From contig NZ_JADQDM010000003.1 in assembly GCF_015694525.1 (NCBI RefSeq), positions 124,001-188,000 of the forward strand: a stretch of 64,000 bases of DNA, given 5' to 3'. Shown piece after piece: positions 59,858 through 64,000 of the stretch. A model generated the notes under the pieces. The model was not told the origin of the DNA. It did no database searches and was given only the letters and a program-made list of their open reading frames with translations. This DNA is from Hymenobacter ruricola (GTDB lineage: Bacteria; Bacteroidota; Bacteroidia; Cytophagales; Hymenobacteraceae). The position numbers and the translations under genes are program-made. The stretch's first letter is position 1. The number at the start of each line of letters is the position of its first letter.

Positions 59858-61201
59858 CTAACCAGCAGGCATCCGGCCTTCCAGTAGCACGCCGAAATAC
59901 TCCGGCGCGCCTACCTGGCCGCCTTTGAAGTTGACTTCGAGGCCGTGCAGCGGCGAGCCGGGCGCGGAGGCGCGGCACAGCGGCGCGCCGGGGTAAAACG
60001 GCGCTATCATTTCCACCGCTTCAATGCCCATGGCACGGGCGGCGTAGCTGGAAGTGTCGCCGCCGGCCACCACCACGCGGCGCACGCCGGTTTGCCGCAC
60101 AGCCTCGCGGGCGATGCGGCCCAGCGCCGTACCGAGAGCTTCGGCCGAAAGGCCCGGCGCGGGGCTGCCGGTGCCGCCGTTGGTGTGGACGATGACGCTA
60201 CGGCCCTCCAGCAAGTAAGCAACGGCCGGCTGCTGCCAGGCCGCGAGCGAATCCGGCGAAGCGTTGCCACCCGCGGGCCTCGCCGCATCCAGCACCAGTT
60301 CCGCAAACCCGTTGGCCTGGGCCCAGGCCACCTGCCCGGCCGTGACGGGTGAGCAACTGCCCGACACCACCAGCAGCGGCGCGGCGCGGCCGGGCGCGGG
60401 CCAATCGGATGCGGCCTTGAGGGTGCCATTTTGTTGCCATAGCTGCCCCAGCGCCATTTCAACGCCCGACGAGCCCACCGAAAACAGCGGGCCTGACGCG
60501 CCAGCGTAGCCGTCAATGGCCGCCCCGATGCCGAGCAACTGCTCTTCATAAAGTGCATCGAAGAGGATGACTTCGGCGCCGGCCTGCACCTGCGCGGCTA
60601 TTGCTTCCTGTATTTCGGCCAGCGGCCGGCTGATGTGCAGGAGGTCGAGCAGACCGGTTTGGACGTGGGTTTGGCGGGCGAGGTGCCGGCGCAGGTCGCT
60701 TTCGTCGGCGGGCGTGGTGGGGTGCCGGCTCATCGACGGGTGCCGGTCGAGCCGGAAGATGCCGCCGTTGCTGCCGATGCCCAGGCGCGCAAACAGGTTG
60801 CCAAAGGCGCAGTAGCGGCCCAGCGGCGGCGCGGCCACCAGCAGCGGCACAAAGACACCGGGAAACACTTGCCGTCCCACTTCCACCGCCCGCCCAATGC
60901 TGCCAATGGTAGACGACGAATCAAACGTGGAGCACACTTTATAATGCACGTGCCGCGGCCCGAGCGCCCGCAGCTGCGCAAAGGCCGGCTCCAAAACGGC
61001 CTGCATGGCCTCCGGCGCCATGGCGCGGGTCAGGCCGGCCACGCCAATGGCGTCCAAGCCCGGGTAGGCGGCGAGCTGGGCGGGCGTGGGCGGCTCGATG
61101 AATAAGGCGGTGCGCGCGCCGGCTCGGCTCAGGAATTCGAGCGCGTCGGTGCTGCCAGTGAAATCGTCGCCGTAATAGGCCAGGAGGAGCTGCTTGCTCA
61201 T
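59858..61201 (-). CDS. Four-carbon acid sugar kinase family protein (DUF1537)
   Basis: A 447-residue kinase of the DUF1537 family, members of which phosphorylate threonate, erythronate, 3-oxo-tetronate or 3-oxo-isoapionate. The N-terminal domain has YYGDDFTGSTDALEFLSRAG. The C-terminal nucleotide-binding domain has VVSGSCSPVTAGQVAWA, VVVAGGDTSSYAARA and the ending LEVNFKGGQVGAPEYFGVL. Its ATG overlaps the stop of the RuBisCO-like gene by 4 bp (ATGA), so the two are translationally coupled. That pairing matches the known kinase plus RuBisCO-like decarboxylase steps of D-apiose catabolism (OiaK and OiaX), the best hypothesis for its substrate. Confidence 0.88.
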   Translation of the reverse strand: MSKQLLLAYYGDDFTGSTDALEFLSRAGARTALFIEPPTPAQLAAYPGLDAIGVAGLTRAMAPEAMQAVLEPAFAQLRALGPRHVHYKVCSTFDSSSTIGSIGRAVEVGRQVFPGVFVPLLVAAPPLGRYCAFGNLFARLGIGSNGGIFRLDRHPSMSRHPTTPADESDLRRHLARQTHVQTGLLDLLHISRPLAEIQEAIAAQVQAGAEVILFDALYEEQLLGIGAAIDGYAGASGPLFSVGSSGVEMALGQLWQQNGTLKAASDWPAPGRAAPLLVVSGSCSPVTAGQVAWAQANGFAELVLDAARPAGGNASPDSLAAWQQPAVAYLLEGRSVIVHTNGGTGSPAPGLSAEALGTALGRIAREAVRQTGVRRVVVAGGDTSSYAARAMGIEAVEMIAPFYPGAPLCRASAPGSPLHGLEVNFKGGQVGAPEYFGVLLEGRMPAG

Positions 61202-62442
61202 TGGCCGCCGAATTTTTGAACTGCGGCCGCGAATTCCGGGTGCCGGGCGGCGGTTTCGGTCAGGCTGCGGCCGTCCACGGCGCCTTGCCAGGCTTGCTGC
61301 AACGCCTGCACCCCGGCGGCCGGGCCCATCGGGTGGGCCAGGATGCCGCCGCCGGCCATGTAAAGCAAATCGGTGGTGCGGGTGCGGCGGTAGGTTTCAA
61401 AGGCCTGCCCGCCCCACTGGCCCGACGACACCACCGGCAGCACCGAGTAGCCGCCCAGTAGCGGCGTTTGACAAGCTTCGATGGACGCCACCACGCTGTC
61501 GTCCGACTCCCAGAATTTGTTCTGGATGCCGTTGACGTGCAGCTGGTCGACGCCCGCCAGCCGCCACAGCTTCTGGTAGGCGCGGAAATCGATGCCCAGC
61601 AGCGGGTGGCGCGTGAGCATGCCCCAGCCGTTGCGGTGCCCGTGGATGGCCAGGGCCCGCTGCTCGCAGATTTTGCGGGTGCCGGCCAGCCCCACGCTGT
61701 TGATGCTGACCATGGCGCAGGTGCCGCCGGCGCGCACCACGTACTCGTAGCGGCGCAGCATGTCGTCGATTTCCCCGCTGAGGTTGAAGGCATACATTAC
61801 CTTTTTGCCGGTGCGGTCGGCGTGGCGGTTGACGACGGCCATTACGGCATCCACGCGGGCTTCGAAGGGCGAATTGGCGGCGGCCATCTGCAGCTCGTCG
61901 TCTTTCACAAAGTCGATGCCGGCTTCGGCCAGCGTGCCCACCAACTCCGCCGTTTGCCCGGGCGTGAGGCCGATGCTGGGCTTGATGATGGTGCCGATGA
62001 GCGGCCGCCCCTGCACGCCCGTCAACTCGCGGCAGCCCGCCACGCCGAACGCCGGCCCGGCAAAGTGCTGCGCGTACGAAGCGGGCACGTCAATGTCCAT
62101 CAGCTTCAGCCCCGTAAACTGCCGGATTTCATACAGATTGCCTTGCAGCGTAGACACCAGCAGCGGCAGGTTGTGCCCAAAATTCTCCACCGACCACGAC
62201 ACCCGCACCCGCGCCCGGTGGTAGCGCCCGCTGCTGCTCTCCGCGCCGGGAATGGCTGGCTGGCTCACGGTTTCCAGGTGCTCTACCGATTCCACGCGGG
62301 CGGCGAAGCGCTGCTTGAGCTCGGCGGTTTCGCCGGGCACCGCCACGAACGTGCCCGAGGACTGCTCGCCCGCCAGCACGGCCGCCGCGTCTTCGGGGCG
62401 GAAAGGGGTTTCGATGTAGTAGGTGGCGGTGATGCGTTCCAT
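61198..62442 (-). CDS. RuBisCO-like protein (form IV), candidate acid-sugar phosphate decarboxylase
   Basis: 414 residues homologous to the RuBisCO large subunit but not part of carbon fixation. The N-terminal domain begins MERITATYYIETPF, followed by a TIM barrel. It keeps a lysine in GTIIKPSIGL (K154), the carbamylated-lysine motif K180-D-D-E with metal ligands, the histidine in IHGHRNGWG (H269) and a lysine in NGIQNKFWE (K309). The pocket therefore looks competent for enolate chemistry. Coupled to the DUF1537 kinase by an ATGA overlap, it probably decarboxylates or hydrolyses the phosphorylated 3-oxo acid, as OiaX or OiaT do for 3-oxo-isoapionate 4-phosphate. Substrate is unproven. Confidence 0.88.
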   Translation of the reverse strand: MERITATYYIETPFRPEDAAAVLAGEQSSGTFVAVPGETAELKQRFAARVESVEHLETVSQPAIPGAESSSGRYHRARVRVSWSVENFGHNLPLLVSTLQGNLYEIRQFTGLKLMDIDVPASYAQHFAGPAFGVAGCRELTGVQGRPLIGTIIKPSIGLTPGQTAELVGTLAEAGIDFVKDDELQMAAANSPFEARVDAVMAVVNRHADRTGKKVMYAFNLSGEIDDMLRRYEYVVRAGGTCAMVSINSVGLAGTRKICEQRALAIHGHRNGWGMLTRHPLLGIDFRAYQKLWRLAGVDQLHVNGIQNKFWESDDSVVASIEACQTPLLGGYSVLPVVSSGQWGGQAFETYRRTRTTDLLYMAGGGILAHPMGPAAGVQALQQAWQGAVDGRSLTETAARHPEFAAAVQKFGGQ

Positions 62443-62452
62443 GTGGTGGGAT

Positions 62453-62525
62453 GTAGCGTGGACGCTGCGAGTCCGCGCATGGTTGGGCTATTCGCGTGGG
62501 CGCGGACTCGCAGAGTCCGCGCTAC
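62453..62525. repeat. Intergenic palindrome (GGACGC/GGACTC family)
   Basis: Near-perfect 26-bp arms, 62453-62478 against 62500-62525. The right arm reads GAGTCCGCGC where the left predicts GCGTCCACGC. The copy sits between the RuBisCO-like gene and the TIM-barrel gene and ends next to the latter's stop. Confidence 0.8.
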
Positions 62526-62526
62526 A

Positions 62527-63429
62527 TCAGCTCTGGAAAATCGACTTCAAATAGGCCGCGTTGGCCCCGAAGTTCTTCTTCACGTTGCGGGCGTCGTTGG
62601 CGTCGCGCGAGCGTTCAATCACCAGCCAGCCTTCCCAGCCCATGTCGGCCAGGGTTTGCTTCACCTTGTTCATGTCCAGGCGGGTGTTGTTTTGCAGCCA
62701 CACGCCGTCCTCGTCGGTGGCGTGCATCTGGCAGATGCGCTTGCGGCCCAGGGTTTTCAGCTCCTGGTGCAGGTCGCGGCCTTCCTTGAGCGGGTTCGAG
62801 AAGTTGAAGTAAATCTGGATGTGTTTCGAGCCGATTTCGCGCAGCAACTCCACCTCGCCTTTGGCATCCAGCGCCGTTTCGATGCCGATGACGACGTCCG
62901 CTTTCTGGGCCATTTTGCCCACCACTTTCAGCCGCTCCACGATGGCGGGCCGCAGTTCGGGGTTCTTGCGCAGGTCGCCCTGCGTGCCGAGGGGCAGAAA
63001 AGCAACCTTCACGTTCAGTTGCTTCATGGTGTCGATGCAGTCCTGAATCATGCGCTCATAAGTCGGGCGCGTGGCGAAGGACTGGGCGTAGAAACCGGTC
63101 ATGGCCAGCGAGCAGATTTCCAGGTTCAGCTCCTTGGCCTTGTCGATGAACTGCTGGCGGATTTCGGGCTTGGCAAGCTGATTGTCGAAGGTTTCGCGCT
63201 GGCCCAGGCCGCCCATGTCGATTTCCACGCCGTCGGCCCCGATGTCCTTAGTAAGCTGCAACGCGCCCAGCTTCTGGCGCTTCAGAATCATCAAATCAAC
63301 CACCGCCACTTTGTAGGTCAGCTTCTTTTTGGTGGGTACAAGGGCATTGGCCCAATTGGGCAGGAGCAGGCCGCCGGTTAATAAGGCGCTGGTGGAAAGG
63401 AAATTGCGGCGGGAAAGGGGTTGGGGCAT
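62527..63429 (-). CDS. Sugar phosphate isomerase/epimerase-like TIM-barrel protein, Tat-exported
   Basis: A 300-residue xylose-isomerase-like TIM barrel. The N-terminus SRRNFLSTSALLTGGLLLPN is a twin-arginine signal, so the protein should act folded, with cofactor, in the periplasm. Barrel motifs include ADGVEIDMGGLGQRETF, VIGIETALDAKGEVELL, HIQIYFNFSNP and CQMHATDEDGVW, which supply Glu, Asp and His metal ligands. Exported members of this family are frequent in Bacteroidota carbohydrate loci; activities are mostly unknown. The ATG at the signal peptide is chosen over a longer frame that runs through a palindrome. It is upstream of the RuBisCO-like gene. Confidence 0.82.
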   Translation of the reverse strand: MPQPLSRRNFLSTSALLTGGLLLPNWANALVPTKKKLTYKVAVVDLMILKRQKLGALQLTKDIGADGVEIDMGGLGQRETFDNQLAKPEIRQQFIDKAKELNLEICSLAMTGFYAQSFATRPTYERMIQDCIDTMKQLNVKVAFLPLGTQGDLRKNPELRPAIVERLKVVGKMAQKADVVIGIETALDAKGEVELLREIGSKHIQIYFNFSNPLKEGRDLHQELKTLGRKRICQMHATDEDGVWLQNNTRLDMNKVKQTLADMGWEGWLVIERSRDANDARNVKKNFGANAAYLKSIFQS

Positions 63430-63444
63430 AACAAGTTGAACGGT

Positions 63445-63531
63445 GTAGGGGCGGGGCCTGTCCCCGCCCGTCGTTGAGCGAAATCGTTGCAGCGGTGCAG
63501 GCGCCCGGGCGGGGACAGGCCCCGCCCCTAC
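63445..63531. repeat. GC-rich intergenic palindrome
   Basis: GTAGGGGCGGGGCCTGTCCC begins a 26-bp left arm (63445-63470) exactly complementary to 63506-63531. It ends next to the stop of the esterase gene. It is a distinct sequence family from the others. Confidence 0.85.
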
Positions 63532-63532
63532 A

Positions 63533-64000
63533 TCAGGGCCGGTCGGTTCTAAAAGGCCGGGCCGGCAGCCCCGCCGTTGAAAAAAGGTTGGGTTGGGCCA
63601 CTTCGTCCCAGCCGAAGCGCACGGCCGTGGGGTGCGCCACGCCCGGCGCCGACACCAGCACCTGCTGACCCTCGATGCGGGCCTGCGCGGGCACAAACAC
63701 GCCATCCGGGCCGGCAATGACGAAATTCGTCAGCGCCTGGCCGTCTTTGCTGACAAGCGGCGTGGCCGAGGCAAACGAAACCGCGGCCACGTTGCCCTTC
63801 ACTTTCAAGCTGCGGAAAACCGGCCCTTCGGCCACCACGCCGGGCATTTTGTAAGTGTCGGCGAGCGCCAGCAAGGCCAGCCGCCGCCCAATTTCCCACT
63901 TGAAGCCGGGGTGAATGCCGCCTTCGGCGGTGGCCAAATCGGTGGTTTCTATCATGCCCGTGTGCGGCTCTTGCAGCACCGCTGCCTGCGCCTCACGGAA
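63533..64000 (-). CDS. Sialate O-acetylesterase-like protein (C-terminal part, 5' end outside window)
   Basis: The frame is open to the window edge on the minus strand, so only about 155 C-terminal residues are visible. They match SGNH-type sialate/9-O-acetylesterases of Bacteroidota: FREAQAAVLQEPHTGMIETT, then GGIHPGFKWEIGRRLALLAL with the catalytic histidine (IHP), and a C-terminal beta domain (ALTNFVIAGPDGVFVPAQAR, VRFGWDEVAQPNLF). In PULs such enzymes often remove acetyl groups from pectin or xylan rather than sialic acid, which fits here. The catalytic serine lies outside the window. Confidence 0.8.
   Translation of the reverse strand, partial: FREAQAAVLQEPHTGMIETTDLATAEGGIHPGFKWEIGRRLALLALADTYKMPGVVAEGPVFRSLKVKGNVAAVSFASATPLVSKDGQALTNFVIAGPDGVFVPAQARIEGQQVLVSAPGVAHPTAVRFGWDEVAQPNLFSTAGLPARPFRTDRP

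Noticed and set aside
61198-62442. True RuBisCO for carbon fixation
   Set aside because: No small subunit, phosphoribulokinase or carboxysome genes, altered loops around the active site, and tight coupling to an acid-sugar kinase.

Overview
The window is high-GC DNA of a Bacteroidota bacterium. SusC/SusD outer-membrane pairs, secreted proteins with C-terminal type IX secretion (T9SS) sorting domains, TAnnTTTG promoter elements and many short intergenic palindromes point to the Cytophagales, most likely Hymenobacter or a close relative. It is almost entirely accessory catabolic DNA for plant cell-wall sugars. I see no tRNA, rRNA, CRISPR array, insertion sequence or integrase.

Layout. 1-1062: 3' end of a GH106-type alpha-L-rhamnosidase. 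1259-1535: a candidate small structured RNA with its own promoter and terminator. 1551-12176: an L-rhamnose catabolic block: lutC, lutB, lutA, rhamnulokinase, rhamnose isomerase, GntR regulator and bifunctional aldolase/dehydrogenase on the minus strand, with the rhamnose transporter divergent on plus. 12177-29409: a plus-strand polysaccharide utilisation locus: a 42-bp tandem repeat, GH2, a GH43-like protein, SusC/SusD, a DUF4450 protein, a six-hairpin glycosidase-like protein and GH28. 29410-41206: two secreted T9SS proteins separated by gene-poor, AT-richer DNA. 41594-46639: three tandem tail-collar proteins and a four-gene cluster with a LuxR-type two-component system. 46880-51396: alcohol dehydrogenase, SDR, amidohydrolase, FAH hydrolase and SDR, resembling the oxidative L-fucose pathway. 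51558-57395: a second SusC/SusD pair and a DUF3826 protein. 57692-63429: BASS transporter, Asp/Glu racemase-like protein, DUF1537 acid-sugar kinase, RuBisCO-like protein and a Tat-exported TIM-barrel protein. The window ends inside a sialate O-acetylesterase gene.

How it fits together (inference). Extracellular and periplasmic hydrolases release rhamnose, uronic acids and other sugars from a pectin-type glycan. Rhamnose is isomerised, phosphorylated and cleaved to DHAP and lactaldehyde, the latter oxidised to lactate, and LutABC takes lactate to pyruvate. The fucose-type oxidative pathway also ends in pyruvate plus lactate. The kinase/RuBisCO-like pair resembles the last steps of D-apiose degradation. 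Rhamnose, fucose and apiose occur together in rhamnogalacturonan II, so the locus may be an RG-II or RG-I utilisation island.

The most notable new signal is a repeated promoter architecture: a CAGGA direct repeat with 10-bp period whose start lies 45-46 bp from the end of the -7 TTTG-like element. It occurs before rhaI, the aldolase gene, rhaT and susC, and before two structured RNA regions with no adjacent coding sequence. It suggests one regulon covering rhamnose genes, the PUL and at least one small RNA.
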